64,000 nt of DNA from Branchiostoma floridae (Eukaryota > Chordata > Leptocardii > Amphioxiformes > Branchiostomatidae). The stretch spans positions 124,001 to 188,000 of the forward strand of contig NW_023365788.1 of the NCBI RefSeq assembly GCF_000003815.2. The letters run 5' to 3'. Below are positions 39,301-50,742 of the stretch, piece by piece (positions within the stretch are counted from its first letter, which is position 1; every line of letters begins with the position of its first letter). The position numbers were made by a program, and so were the translations under genes. The notes under the pieces were generated by a model that was given only the letters and a program-made list of their open reading frames with translations, was not told where the DNA came from and searched no databases.

Positions 39301-42300
39301 AGTAAATCGGGTGATTTTATTACTCTATGGGGGGTAAGTCATGGCGAATGTTTGCGAAGTCGTTTGTGAACCATGCATGATTGTCAAAATATCATGATTG
39401 ATTGGCAATATTAATTTGGGCTCCATATGGGGGATTTGGGGATACTATAAAAAGGAATTTTGCTGATTTTATACATTTTACTCTTGCTTTCTAATGTTAT
39501 TAAACCGGTATTTGTTCCTAAATTACTTTGTAGCTACCAGCTATGTTGTGCATAATGATAAGGCTCTACATGGGGGTTACCAGGACTCCACAAATGTGAT
39601 ACCATTTAATAGAAAGGGCACATGGATGCAGATCTACTTCATACATATTGAGAATCATAGAACAAGACCACAACAAAGGTCAAGGTTAATGCTTTTGGGG
39701 ATGGATACGGGTACATTATACTTTTTTCATCAATACGGGTGCATAATAGGTACTGCTATTAATATATTTATGATAGACAAGCAGCATTACATCAATGGTT
39801 TTTAATATGCCTGACTATTCATTCACCACTATAAGGTCATGCTGATTTGTGGAACTGATGTGAGTATACAAATACAGAAATGGCCGGAAAAGGTTGCCTT
39901 TATCATGTCAATATTCAATAAGGCTACCTTAATGATGAGTACATGTACATTGTACTTTTTTATCAATTATGGTATACCATAGCGCACAATTTAGGTAACA
40001 AAGTGCTGTACATCAATTGCTATTCATTCATTACCATAAGGACAAACCAAAAAGAAAATCTATCACAAACCCTTTACATGTCATATAGAACCCCTTTAGT
40101 ATCAAGTTAACTGTCGAGACGCAAATTCAAACGCAAAGGACAGGTCACTTTTGTTTAAGTGGTGATGTAGCACTTTTGTCAAAATTATGCTACGAAAGAA
40201 TGAATCAAAGTAACAAATTACAAAAATTACAGCCAAGCAGATTACAACATTGTACAAGCCTTTCAGTAGCACAGAGACAGTATGACAGCACAGAATTTGT
40301 GGCCACTAACATGGAGTCAATAAACTAAATTTAGATGGATAGAAGAGGAAGGCGAGTGGCAGGCACTGCAAACACACTATATACTAGCATTGACTACATT
40401 TATCTTTTCATATATAAAGATGTAAACTTGAGTGAACTGGCAATAACCAACGGCCTTGAATCATTAATGCTAAAGTAACTAAAACTTGTGTCAAACCATT
40501 TTCATCTTCCCGTTATAGGCTACATGACACAGCCTTTCATACAGGTATTGGAAACTATCTTAGGCACATGCACATACATGTACAAATTGCTTTTTCATAT
40601 TTTTTTTTACCAAAAATGTAAAAAAAGGCATTCAAGAGATTTTGTACCCAATTGCAATAAGTCTAGTGTTAGGTCCGACCAGAGTCTGATAGCAATTATA
40701 GCTAAATAATTAATCAGATTTTTAAAAATCTAATGTAGTTCTAAGTAAAGGATTCCGCAAAGACTTTGTTTTTGGCTTGTGGTGTGCACATCAATTCTAG
40801 GCTTTTTTCATTGTCAGAAAAACGTTTAGATTTAAACCATACTGTAATTCATACAAAGCAGCTACAAAATGAGCAAATATATGCCGTAGATTGCAAACAC
40901 ATCGGCAAACGTAAATGTGTACTAATTACTTAAAATGCCAACGTTAATTCCAAGGTCAAACGAAAAGAACGAACGAAAATCAAGAATCTGTTGTTTGGTG
41001 TTTGGTATTACTCTGTGTGTTTTGTCGTGTGTTCAGCGTTCCTGACCACACCACCTCACCATAATCGATGCAAATTTTTCGGCCACTTGTTTTATTAGCC
41101 TACTCGCATCAGTTCCCTAATCAGTATGACCTTATAGTGGTGAATGAATAGTCAGGCATACAACAAACCATTGATGTAATGCTGTTTGTCTAAAGCAGTA
41201 CCTATAGTGCACCCGTATTGATGAAAAAAGTATAATGTACACTTATCCATCCACAAAAGCGTTAATCTTGACCTTTGTTGTGGTCTTGTTCTATGTTTTT
41301 CTTTATATGCATGAAGTAGATCTGCATTCATGTGCCCTTTCTATTAAATGGTATCACATTTGTGGAGTCCTGGTAACCCCCATGCAGAGCCTTCTCATTG
41401 TGCACAACATAGCTGGTAGGTACAAGTAATTTAGAAACAGATACCAGTTTAATAACATTAGAAAGCAACAGTAAAATTGTATAAAATCAGCATAATGCCT
41501 TTTATAGTATCCCCAAATCCCCCATATGGAGCCCAAATTAATATTGCCAATCAATCATGATATTTTGACAATCATGCATGGTTCACAAACGACTTCGCAA
41601 ACATTCGCCATGACTTACCCCCCATAGAGTAATATAATCACCCGATTTACTACAGACCAAAACCCGAAAAATCCCCATAAAGACCCCCCTCTCACGGCTC
41701 GCGTTATGTATGGCCCAATTAGATGACGATTGTTTTTGAATAAGTAGATGTTCCTCTCTCTATCAACATTAAAACCATTCACCAGACCCGCTGGGTATAG
41801 ATTTTATTGCGCCTTAAAAATGACCAAAATTTACAGTGACAAAAATTCTGCTTTCAATGGTTCAGGTAACCCCCTAGCACACCCTCGTGACTTTAATGTA
41901 TCATCTTCAACTTTTGGTCTGTAACACTTTAGAAACCATGCTATATGGAAATGCAAAACTTTTGTTCGTACCTTAATCAGATTTTTCAGAATAGCCATCG
42001 AAATTTCAGTAATTTTCAGGCATAAATTGTTGGATTTTAGAGGGTCCCTAAGGGGGGTCCCAGAACGCCATAACGAAAAATAGCTGGAGGGTTTTAACTA
42101 TATGGCTGTTCATAGTTCCACATACCTATCACACATAAAAAGTTTGAGTCGATTTGGCCGACCCCCATCTTCCGGCCTCTGCCTGGTTTTCTCGTGCAAT
42201 GACTCTTAAAGCTGAATATACATTTTACCATACTGTACTTTTCAATAAGAATAGGATGTTTTGCAATGATCCCTTTTTCGCGAAAATGAAGAATGTTTCC

Positions 42301-42956
42301 CCGTAACCCTTTTTCAAGCCACTCACACACAATACTATTTCATTAGACCCACCAATAGTATGCTTAAAAAAGACAACCTACGTCTCTTTCATTTGTGGAC
42401 CATGTCATTAAATATAATGATCGCCCTATAGTATTTTGTGCGATCAAAAATGCTCACTTTTACAATATACAGCTAATATCTTAACACAGCTCTAAGCCCT
42501 GATAAAGAAATAAAAAGAACGTTAACACACCGGCAAAATCAATGTGTTTTTAATTATTCAATATATCATTCACATAAGTATGTAAACGTGAATTTTTCAT
42601 ACATCATTCAAAGATGTACGTACAATGGAAATGACATCTGACAATACATTTTATCATTTGATCTTGGCCTTTTTTTTTAAATTCTGGCTTATGATGTTTT
42701 ATTGTGTTTATCCCTTGTACTTCACCAGTCTCACTGGCTGTTTGGCGGCGTGGGTTGCCAGTGGTACGGCTTTAACGGCATGTTCTTTGGCATGGCGAAC
42801 ATCGGGCTGCTGACCTGCGTGGCCGTGGACCGGTACCTGGTGATCTGTCGGCAGGATCTTGGTTAGTTACCTTTGCTAAGAAGGTTACCTTTTCGGTAGC
42901 GTTCGCGTGTGTGTTTGTGTGTTACTGTGTGTTACTGTGTGTGTATGTGTGTGTGT

Positions 42957-43022
<66 letters not shown>

Positions 43023-46000
43023 TGTGTACATCTCTTATTTGGCTGGAGGAGATGATCAACTGATATTGATTATGCAAATGACGACCTTATTTGCATAACT
43101 GGTGACAAAGAAGGTAGTTTAGGTAGTACGTGTGTGTGTGTGCGTGTGTGTGCGTGTGTGCGTGTGTGTGTGTGTGTGTGGATTGTGTACATCTGTTCTT
43201 TGGGTAGAGGAGAGAATCAACTGATATTGATCATGCAAATGAGGACCTCATTTGCAAAATTGGTAACAAAAAAATAATACACCAGTTATAAAGATTAGAA
43301 TCATCTGGCGAAGGTATGGGGTCATGGAACTCTAGTTTTCTTAATGTTAAGACCATGCTAATTTGATCCTATGAATGACATCCTTTGTGAATACTGATGC
43401 GAACTTGTGAATAAAAAATTTAAAAAAAAAGTTGCCGTCATTATGAATTCCAAGTGGTCAAGAATTTTGAAGAAATGACTGAACACACAAAAATGGTATA
43501 CCATATTTCCATCTTTTCCTCTTTTACGTCTTTGTTTTGCTATCTACTGCACATATTCACTTATTTGTCAGCTGCTTTGTACGAATTGAAACAAAGTCAA
43601 AACTATTTTCATTTCGGAAGCAGCTTAAAATCTAAACGCGCGCCGCGGATGTCATGCATTGATCAAATAAACAGGGAAACATATTGAGTTTGCTCCGTTT
43701 TTGTTTCTTCTTCCTCTTCTTCTAGGCACAACTTATTTCAATTATGGCTTCCCCCACAGCAACTGGAGGTTTCACAGACATCTTGTGGTGTTCAATTAGA
43801 CTATGTAGCAATTGGCTGCGTATCTTTGCTAGTATCAGCATCTCCGGCTTCAAAATTTTAGTACTGCATTTATTTACTTCTCATCGCCATTCCCTCTGTT
43901 TTCCCAGTTGACAAAGTGAACTACAACACGTACGGGGTGATGGCGGCTCTGGGATGGCTGTTCGCCGCCTTCTGGGCAGCCCTGCCGCTGGTTGGCTGGG
44001 CAGAGTACTCCCTGGAACCTTCAGGTTAGTAATGTTCGGATTGGCCGGGCAGAGTACTCCCTAAAACCTTCAGGTTAGCAATGTTCTGATTGGCTGGGCA
44101 GAGTACTCCCTTGAACCTTCCGGTTAGTAATGTTCTGATTGGCTGGGCAGAGTACTCCCTTGAACCTTCCGGTTAGTAATGTTCTGATTGGCTGGGCAGA
44201 GTACTCCCTGGAACCTTCAGGTTAGTAATGTTCTGATTGGCTGGGCAGAGTACTCCCTGGAACCTTCAGGTTAGTAATGTTCTGATTGGCTGGGCAGACT
44301 ACTCCCTGGAACCTTCAGGTTAGCAATGTTCTGATTGGTTGGGTACTGTACTTCCTGGAACCTTCAGGTTAGTAATGTTCTGGTTGGCTGGGCTGAGTAC
44401 TCCCTGGAACCTTCAGGTAAGTAATGTTCTGATTGGCTTGGCAGAGTACTCCCTGGAACCTTCAGCTAGTCGGAAGGAGCTAGGGAAAGTTACCACTACA
44501 CAATGAACCTGTACGAGTACATGTAAATGTGAACATATTGTCTGTCTTCTCCGTCAGGACCAGTGATATATTAGCTCTTTAACGTGATCGGGCATGATGC
44601 ACATGCTAACACGATTCAGGGGTACTAGGAACCCCTTGTATCCTAGGTCATAAGTCCTCATAGGAGACGGAAACTCCAAATAACAAATCTATATCTGCTG
44701 GGGACGTCTTAAACGTGGCATGCAATTTTGTCCCTGTGAGACTTAGTGCTCCAGTAGACGAAAGGGTGGAGAAGGACGTGCACATCCCTCCTTCACCTTA
44801 AAAAGTCACGTGCAGTTCAGGCAGACGGCAAGTAATAACTGTCTGCCTACCATTGTCTTCCAAGACATATGGATGCCAACAATGAGGTCATTAATTGATT
44901 ACTGAACGTCTTACCTACATGACGCCATGTTGTTTGTTTGCAGGAACGGCGTGCACCATCAACTGGCAAAAGAACGACAGCCTTTACATCTCATACGTCA
45001 CCTCCTGCTTCATCCTGGGCTTCGCCCTCCCACTCGCCGTCATGATGTTCTGCTACTGGCAGGTTAGTTACCCCCGTAAAGCATGGTGGTACTGCTTTGT
45101 ATGTGTGTCTGCGCGCCCGTGTGTCTGAATACTAGTCGTAAGCATCACTTAAGAAGCTCTCATTGGATTAAAATAATATTTGTTTGGTGCTTGGGCATAC
45201 TGTAATGTATGTAAGTTCGCGGGGATTTAATTTCGCTGTAGCAGGAAAAAAAATTCGCGGTGGTTTTAAGTTCGCGGTCAGAGCACCATGCACTGTAGTC
45301 TCTCCTGCCATGGACAATGTTCGCAGTGGTTTTAAGTTCGCGGTGAAGCGGCCACCGAGAAAACCGCGAACATTAAACCACCACGAAAGTCTATGCATTT
45401 AAGGTATCTTGAGAGGACAGAGGTCAATGCATATCAATTACGAGCCTCCTATTGGCTGTCATCGGCACTGCAGCACAATGTGCGGCTTTTGTATCTTTTG
45501 TCATGGACATGTTTGGTTTTTATTTATGTTTTGGTGACAAATAGATTTTGAGGCCAGGAAAGTAATCATATCAATTAGGACGCAACATACGTTAGAATAC
45601 AAGATGAATAAACGCAAAACTATTAGTCAAAATATTGTAGTGTCGTTGCAATTAGAAATATGAATTTTATGATATTTGTCCTTTGTGTAGGCCAGCTGTT
45701 TTGTCAATAAAGTGCTGAAGGGAGACATCTCTGGAGACCTGACTTTTCCAGTCGCTGTTAATGTCGACTGGGAGTACCAGAACCACTTCTCAAAGGTTGG
45801 TTTATCATATTGATGTTTTATTTGGATCTAAATTTAGTGTCGAACTGCTTAGTTTTACACTATTCTACCTGAAGTTCGTTTACAATACAACTAAATGAAA
45901 TGTAAAGAACAAAAACGTATACAGTTGGTACACAGGATATTAAAAAAAAGCCAAATGTGGTAACTTAAAAGTCAGCGAGAGAGGTAACGTTAGTTCACCT

Positions 46001-47369
46001 TTATCCATAGGGTAACCTATATCTGTTGTATATAAAGATAGGATATTTGGGGATCGTTAAGTTGATGGAAGGTAGTTTCTCACTGCAATGTCTTCTAAAT
46101 GTTGACATTTGAAACCCATGTTATTTACCTGAAATCTCTTAACACCCAGCTTTTTAAAGCAACGAATCTAGGTTACCCAACGGAAAAAGGTGAACTACTG
46201 TTACGTCAGAGCTTGAAAAAATAATTGAAACATAATTCGTATCTATATGCAAAGGAAAAAATTTAAAATAAAAAAAGGTCATATTTTGTCTTCGAACGGT
46301 GGGATTATTCTCAATCAGTGTAATTATTTGTCCGTTGTGTTTCCATATATTTTAATATGGTATAACCGGAGCCTGGCCGAGTTGGCCCGGGTCCAAAGTT
46401 GATCTCGTCGGCTCTTGTAAACATGCTGTGGTGAAGAAAGATCTCTATTATACACACTATAACGACATTCGGGTGATATTATATCCCTTCAGATGTGCCT
46501 GGCCATGGTGGCAGCCTTTGTGGTGGCTTGGACACCGTACTCCGTGCTGTTTCTCTTCGCCGCCTTCGGGAACCCCGCGGACATCCCCGCCTGGATCACC
46601 CTGCTGCCCCCGCTCATCGCCAAGTCCTCGGCCCTCTACAACCCCATCATCTACATCATCGCTAACCGCCGCTTCCGCAGCGCCATCTTCTCCATGGTGA
46701 AGGGCCAGAACCCTGATGTGGAGCTCGAGGAAACTAACATACCCATGGACGCTGGCGACCACAGCTGCAGGTAACGGAATCACTCTAATGACGGTATCAT
46801 TTATGGATAAACTAAAACTTCAACTAACCAACAATAAAATTGATTGGGACTTACCCCAATGTTTCAGCCGACTCCGTCAGCCTTGTTCACGGAATTAACC
46901 CGTCTACTGTAGCTTCCGGAACGTGACGTCGGAGACACGTGACTGCAGACGGGGGGCGACACAGGTTATCTGGCATTTACGACCCTCTGCCGCAGTCACA
47001 TATCCCCGACGTCATGTTCAGGAAGCTACAGTAGACGGGATCATTCCCAATCAACTTAAGTGTTGGTTAGTTAACGTTTAGTTTATCCATAATGTCATTT
47101 GCCAACACAGATGGATTTTCATGGCAAGGTCTCATTTATGTATAACTCCTAGTCGGTATATGAAGTTCCAACCCTAAAAGTAAAAGTAAATCATCTAGCC
47201 TAGTGTATAGTAATGTATCATGTACTGGAGATAGGTATAGGTTATCTTTTGTGTCTGAATAAAGAAAGAAAGAGAAATAGAGTATTGGCTGTTGTATCCA
47301 ATTCGTAAAGTAACTTTGTTTGGTCGTGATTTCAGGATAAGCCCGATTGAAGACACTGCAAGGAGATGA
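26644..47369 (+). CDS. RRH: Peropsin (retinal-binding opsin), complete, 7-8 coding exons
   Basis: Seen: exons 26644-26779, 35168-35325, 42729-42861, 43908-44024, 44944-45062, 45691-45795, 46493-46770, and an optional 47336-47369. Reading through exon 7 gives a TAA at 46772-46774 (349 aa). Splicing at ctgcag|gtaacg to 47336 gives 359 aa. Motifs: disulfide Cys108 and Cys185, DRY at 132-134, retinylidene Lys300 in [14 protein letters not shown] at 306-310. Position 113 (bovine numbering) is Tyr111, while the ancestral counterion site 181 is Glu179. FGMA..IGLLT.VAVDRYL and CTINW.KND are close to vertebrate peropsin. Known: peropsin binds retinal covalently and acts in retinal metabolism and/or light sensing in seven-helix form. 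The ATG has a G at +4. Introns 1 and 2 are 8.4 and 7.4 kb and full of repeats. The family call is firm; one-to-one orthology is not tested. Confidence 0.92.
28100..28165 (+). mobile_element. LINE 3'-tail fragment
   Basis: Plus-strand tactttgtaccttgtacaat...tgtgcaataaagttatt is nearly the same as the tail of the minus-strand LINE at 24222-24270. Only the non-coding end is recognisable; upstream no RT frame is clear. Confidence 0.5.
28262..28429. mobile_element. Hairpin MITE (TCTCCAAGCAGATC ends), copy 2
   Basis: tttccaagcatatcctac.atggcataaaatagtac pairs with gatactatcttatgctaccgtaggacctgcttggaga. Shared ends and the grcataaratagta word link it to 14389-14533. Peropsin intron 1. Confidence 0.55.
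28830..29095 (-). repeat. Old SINE/L2-tail relative, diverged
   Basis: Contains tttaacgtgctttaggtgtgg, cctcaaacac, an acatgagtggagagaggaaaat block and a decayed tRNA-like end, in the same order as the minus-strand copy at 21030-21255. A further piece is at ~36330-36500. Confidence 0.45.
29100..31080. other. Peropsin intron 1, nothing recognised except fragments
   Basis: AT-rich DNA with a short (GT-poor) G-run at 29242-29254, poly-A/T tracts, and weak relatives of the atgaatgacatcct MITE family near 30003. No exon with sound splice sites and protein-like content was found between 26780 and 35167. Confidence 0.5.
33040..33432. repeat. TATC/TA microsatellite, ~390 bp
   Basis: Pure and interrupted (ATCT)n grades into (AT)n with tatagata interruptions on the right side. 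Apparent long ORFs over it (YLSIYLSI...) are artefacts of the repeat. Confidence 0.95.
35973..36279. mobile_element. MULE-like MITE with 9-bp target duplication, peropsin intron 2
   Basis: A perfect terminal inverted repeat of 20 bp (TAACCTGGAATCCAGTCTAC) is flanked by GGCCGGGAC at 35964-35972 and 36280-36288. The 307-bp interior folds back through gtgggagttaatt/aattaactcccac. Its ends share TARCCTGG with the element at 22905-23315. Confidence 0.8.
36701..36893. mobile_element. pogo/Tigger-like MITE, copy 2
   Basis: Termini tacagtagaaaccagttaat and attaaacggcttctactgta. It is the same family as 12816-12964, also sharing interior blocks (ttgcacg.atccgg). Peropsin intron 2. Confidence 0.65.
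36946..37488. repeat. 34-bp minisatellite, ~12 good copies plus degraded edges
   Basis: The core ttagctggctagaggacttttaacag repeats with period 34. Variants are mostly atacaata/ataatc at the unit joint. Both flanks carry a related but different unit (gcgggttaga-gacctct), so edge copies are more diverged than central ones. It lies in peropsin intron 2. Confidence 0.9.
37722..37826. mobile_element. Palindromic MITE (TACTGTAAATGC family), copy B
   Basis: A short 105-bp copy with clean ends TACTGTAAATGC and GCATTTACAGTA and gttcgcgg/ccgcgaa modules. TA at both ends suggests TA target preference. Confidence 0.75.
37885..38731. repeat. Degenerate tandem repeat of ~300-350 bp, three units
   Basis: Recurring landmarks in order are tt(g)ccaggc/gtcagga at ~37942, ~38236 and ~38588, each followed by a tccatttaa block and then ggccttg with aatccttaa/agtccttaa. 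A further part of the series seems to continue at 42211-42300, after the fold-back insertion. The copies are old and diverged. Confidence 0.5.
38732..42210. mobile_element. 3.5-kb fold-back element with ~1.15-kb inverted arms
   Basis: The left arm 38732-39897 and right arm 41071-42210 are inverted copies over their whole length, for example tttaagagtcattgcacgag against ctcgtgcaatgactcttaaa at the outer ends. They have scattered substitutions and small indels. The ~1.17-kb spacer has no protein-like frame. The insertion splits a degenerate tandem repeat unit of the host intron, which marks its borders. No coding region is seen, so it is non-autonomous. It lies in peropsin intron 2. Confidence 0.8.
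42905..43172. repeat. Two GT microsatellites in a duplicated setting
   Basis: (GT)n at 42905-43020 and 43128-43172 are each followed by gattgtgtacatct(g/c)tt and an actgatattgat.atgcaaatga block. So the tracts and their flanks form a direct duplication of ~170-210 bp. Confidence 0.75.
43993..44470 (+). repeat. 49-bp array made from the end of peropsin exon 4 and its splice donor
   Basis: Unit ggctgggcagagtactccct + ggaaccttcag + gttagtaatgttctgatt. Ten copies have exactly 49-bp period: donor GT positions are 44025, 44074, 44123, 44172, 44221, 44270, 44319, 44368 and 44417; the tenth (44466) is mutated to CT. Copy 1 is the real exon end, encoding WAEYSLEPS. Copy 9 has the best donor (CAG|gtaagt). 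Confidence 0.95.
44615..44860. repeat. Interspersed repeat shared with 61640-61890
   Basis: Blocks taagtcctcataggagacgg, tgctccagtagacg and gggtggagaagga, then ccctccttcacc-taaaaagtca, occur in the same order in both places. No coding frame. This copy lies in a peropsin intron, the other in an ANAPC7 intron next to the SINE. Confidence 0.65.
45198..45406. mobile_element. Palindromic MITE (TACTGTAAATGC family), copy C
   Basis: tactgtaatgtatg at the left, tatgcatttaaggta at the right, with four ttcgcgg-type modules between. It lies in the peropsin intron between exons 5 and 6. Confidence 0.7.
46899..47039. mobile_element. MITE with CCCGTCTACTGTAGCTTCC ends
   Basis: Terminal inverted repeat of >30 bp, ~85% matching, centred on a gacggggggcgacacaggtt block. 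The block (gacggggggcgaga-cagatta-ct-gcatttacgacc) recurs at ~6975-7012 in a decayed copy. It lies in the last peropsin intron. Confidence 0.65.
47258..47263 (+). terminator. Intronic poly(A) signal in the last peropsin intron
   Basis: AATAAA lies between the in-exon stop (46774) and the optional last exon (47336). Cleavage just after it would suit the shorter isoform that does not splice out intron 7. Confidence 0.35.
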
Positions 47370-48416
47370 GTTCCATGGGGAACGCCGATGCCTGATAATG
47401 CATCATTGAAGACTCTCCCTTGTTCACGTGACGACAGCTTTTCAAATGACGTCATCGTCTTGACCTTTCCCATCTTTTTGTTCCTCCTTGCGTTTCAGAG
47501 CATTTGAAATATAATGTTTTACTTACTTAAATGTACACACGGAGTACATGGGGAGAACACTTATGTGCCACAATTTCCCAATAAGGTCATGTTGATTTGG
47601 TTATATGTATGACGCATCGATTTTCGGGCGTTTCTTAAAAGAGAAAGAAACGGTTTTAACCAAACTGTATATTGTGCAGAGCAGCTGGAAAAGGAGCAAA
47701 TTTATGCTGCAAAAAACGGAAAACATATAATTATGTGTAAGAATGCTGAAAAATCTATTGTTCAGTTTACAATACTCTGTGTGCTTAGTCATTTGTTCAA
47801 CCTTCCGGACCACTTTATCTATAGATTAAATGATAATTTTTTACGGAATATTTTTTTTTTACTCGAACGCTCGCATTAGTTTGTGGGTACCCAAGAGCAT
47901 ATCATCCATATAGTCAAATCAACATGGCCTAAACATGAAATGTATATTGTGTGCGTGAGAACCACAACACAAATCAACAAAAAGGCATCAACATGGGCTT
48001 AACACCTCAATTGATATTGAAAGAAAAGATTCTCTACACGAATGCTTGATGACACAAACGAACGATATGAAGATGACACCCGTAATCAATTATTGAGATT
48101 GCCCATTATACATTAAGTAAATATTAATTTCAAAAGATTTCGGGGTTATGAGATAATAAGATCACAAAAATTATTTTTGCTGCCCTGTACATACGTCTAG
48201 AAGTTAAGGTGCCATTGGTGTGTTTGTCTTTAGAGTATTAAAACACTTTAAAGCTTTTGACTTTGGCTAGTAGTAAAACAGTAGGGCTCCTCTGTTATGC
48301 TTTTTAGCTGAAAGTAGTTTTTAAAATTCTTGAAAACATTCTACGGCATATTGACTAAAATGTATGATATATCTTACAGTGCAACACTTCTGTGTGTCTG
48401 TGTGGGTGTTTGTGTG

Positions 48417-48447
<31 letters not shown>

Positions 48448-50736
48448 GGGGGGGGGCGGGTTAGGACACGGCAAGTAAATTTTACGGACAATATAAGCGC
48501 GATTATTCATTATTTTACTGCATGAGGTGACTTGACTAACACGTAGTCGCATGTAGTACATTTTAAAATGCGTTGTCTACGTACGCATGCAACTGTTGAA
48601 TAATTCTACGAGTAACGTATACTCTCACTAACGGTTCATGTTCTATGATGTATATAATTGTTGGTAGCTTGCACGTTTGAATTCAGTTCTGCAAATGTTG
48701 TCTTATGGTATGGTTTAGTGATCGAGAAATGATTATTATCATTTATCTAAATGTAATATGTTAATAATTTCCATAAGGCCTAGATCTATAAGACTTTACT
48801 TTGTAAGGTTGTGCAATAATACAAGGCAAATGTCACTAAATATATAGACATGCGCCTAGGACCATTTTTAAAGTTTAAGGTCCGTCATCTGACATCTATA
48901 ACACTACAGACATCCCTCAGTAAGGCATCTGGAGCCGCATAGTTCAAGTTTCTGAACTTTTATTCAGCCTGTCAAACAGGTTTCGTTGGGTACAACTTCT
49001 TCAGTGAATAAGCCTTGACCTTAGGCCAAGATGCCACACATTGCGCATGCGCATTTAGATCGGGAAAGGTGGCTTATAGATGAGTACAACCGTGTTTAAT
49101 TATTGTCAGGTGCTATATAAAGATCTGAAGTGTTTATAACACTGAGGCTGGTGATTAGTGCATACACTACACCGTATTCATGCCTTTACAGTCATAGAAT
49201 TAAATTTGATGTATTGAAAACAAACAAAAATGTAAGGTAGTTGGTAGATGTATATGTAAAATATGCGAATTGTCATTGTTTGTAAAAAAAATAAACTCTT
49301 GGAACCATAAACTTAACATCAGAAAATTTGATCTATTTTTTGACACATATGTTCCGTTGTACCTTGGGACGAAAAAAAAACAACTTATAGAAGCAGTTTT
49401 TACAGAATTGAACTGTGACAGCTAAATAAATATAAGACAGGAAAGAAATATTATCAATACAAATTGAAAAAGCTGTTATACATATTATACGTAATAAACT
49501 ATACTACATTTCTGCCAGTGTAAATGTAGGTCTTTTAATGTCTTTGATCTATTGTGTATGTTATGCTTTCTCTTTGATTTCCTCTGAATAAAACTATGGT
49601 TAAAATACTAATCTGTTTGTGCATTTCATGTGTATGATTCTGTGTATGTGTTTGTGTATACACTAATATAACTTAGAATTAGGTGTAAGTCTTTTTCACA
49701 AGACACAGTTCTACCTTTGAAACGCTATTCACAATATATAACAAACATATAGTTACATCTTCCTTGTACCACCAAAAAAAAGTCAAGATCATATTTAGCA
49801 TATCCAGGTACATCTAAAAAGATAAAAGAAACAGAAGTTCTGCCGCAGTACTAAGGCCACACACTAGGGGGCCCGAAAGGTTACCTTGACCATAGTTTTC
49901 CCACACAACAAATATCATTACAATCTATTAAGTTAAATCAATATAAATCAATGTTTTATTCATCAACTAATGGTTCTCGCTGGCAAACTCACATTCACCT
50001 GAATTTCGACCTTATTACACACTGTCAGGCTTTACCATAACACACAAAACACATGAACAATGAATTTTTACATTCCGGTTAACATGTTCATAGCATACTT
50101 AATAATTGATTAAAATAAACATATTGGAAAAACAGTACCGAGTTACAAACTGTGTATATAATGGCTTAGTGTTGATGACACTGCTGTGTAACTGTGTAAC
50201 TGTGTACTGTGTATCAAGTTGATCCTAAGTTTAAGATTAGGATGTTGACCACACATATCCAGAAACACAAACACACACACAGGCACAAATACACACTCAC
50301 ACATTGACAGATGCACCAAAAACTATACCTCTAGTTTTTATGGAGGTAATAATGACTCTAACATAGAGTTACATGAAGCTTTATTTACAGAAGAAACCAA
50401 CCTGTTTTTCAAGGAAACACAAAACACAACACAAAAAAGTCAAGGTTTATACTTAATCTGTACGTTTAATAATTCATAGTAAAAATTTATCATTTCAAGC
50501 TATGTATAGCTAGTTTATCATGTAAATATAACCTTGGTTCCATCCAAGTTAGTTTCAATCCATTTTGCAGTTATAGCAGGCCATGATACATCAGATATAT
50601 CAAGGACTTATGCAATTTATGAGATAGCCTAGTTCAAAGTAATTAATTAGTCAACATTAAAAAGAAAACTGGTGAGGACATTTTCTGGCCTGTCCTATGG
50701 TTTTACTACCATCTGCTTACCTTATTCCTTAACACA
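47370..50736. other. Intergenic space between convergent RRH and ANAPC7
   Basis: Apart from the MITE at 47582-47931, a GT/G tract at 48405-48458 and the CTCCATGAA-family piece at 50255-50350, it is plain AT-rich sequence. No further gene is supported. Confidence 0.6.
47582..47931. mobile_element. MITE family taaggtcatgttgattt
   Basis: taaggtcatgttgatttggt and the inverted end aatcaacatggccta frame a 350-bp AT-rich unit. Related ends (catg-tgatttgat--atgaatgacatcct) occur at ~13064-13100, ~43349-43385 and ~39832, so this is a multi-copy family. Confidence 0.55.
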
Positions 50737-50742
50737 TTTATT
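50737..50742 (-). terminator. Candidate poly(A) signal of ANAPC7
   Basis: TTTATT on the plus strand reads AATAAA on the minus strand, about 224 nt after the ANAPC7 stop. Other AT-rich hexamers lie further on, so the choice is tentative. Confidence 0.4.

Noticed and set aside
45169-45402. Short ORFs on both strands with FNFAVAG / FKFAV words
   Set aside because: Translation of the gttcgcgg-module MITE; the same words appear at 60159-60377.
46428-46783. ORFs in other frames over peropsin exon 7
   Set aside because: Shadows of the GC-rich coding exon (Pro/Ser-rich and Asp/Glu-rich readings of the same DNA).
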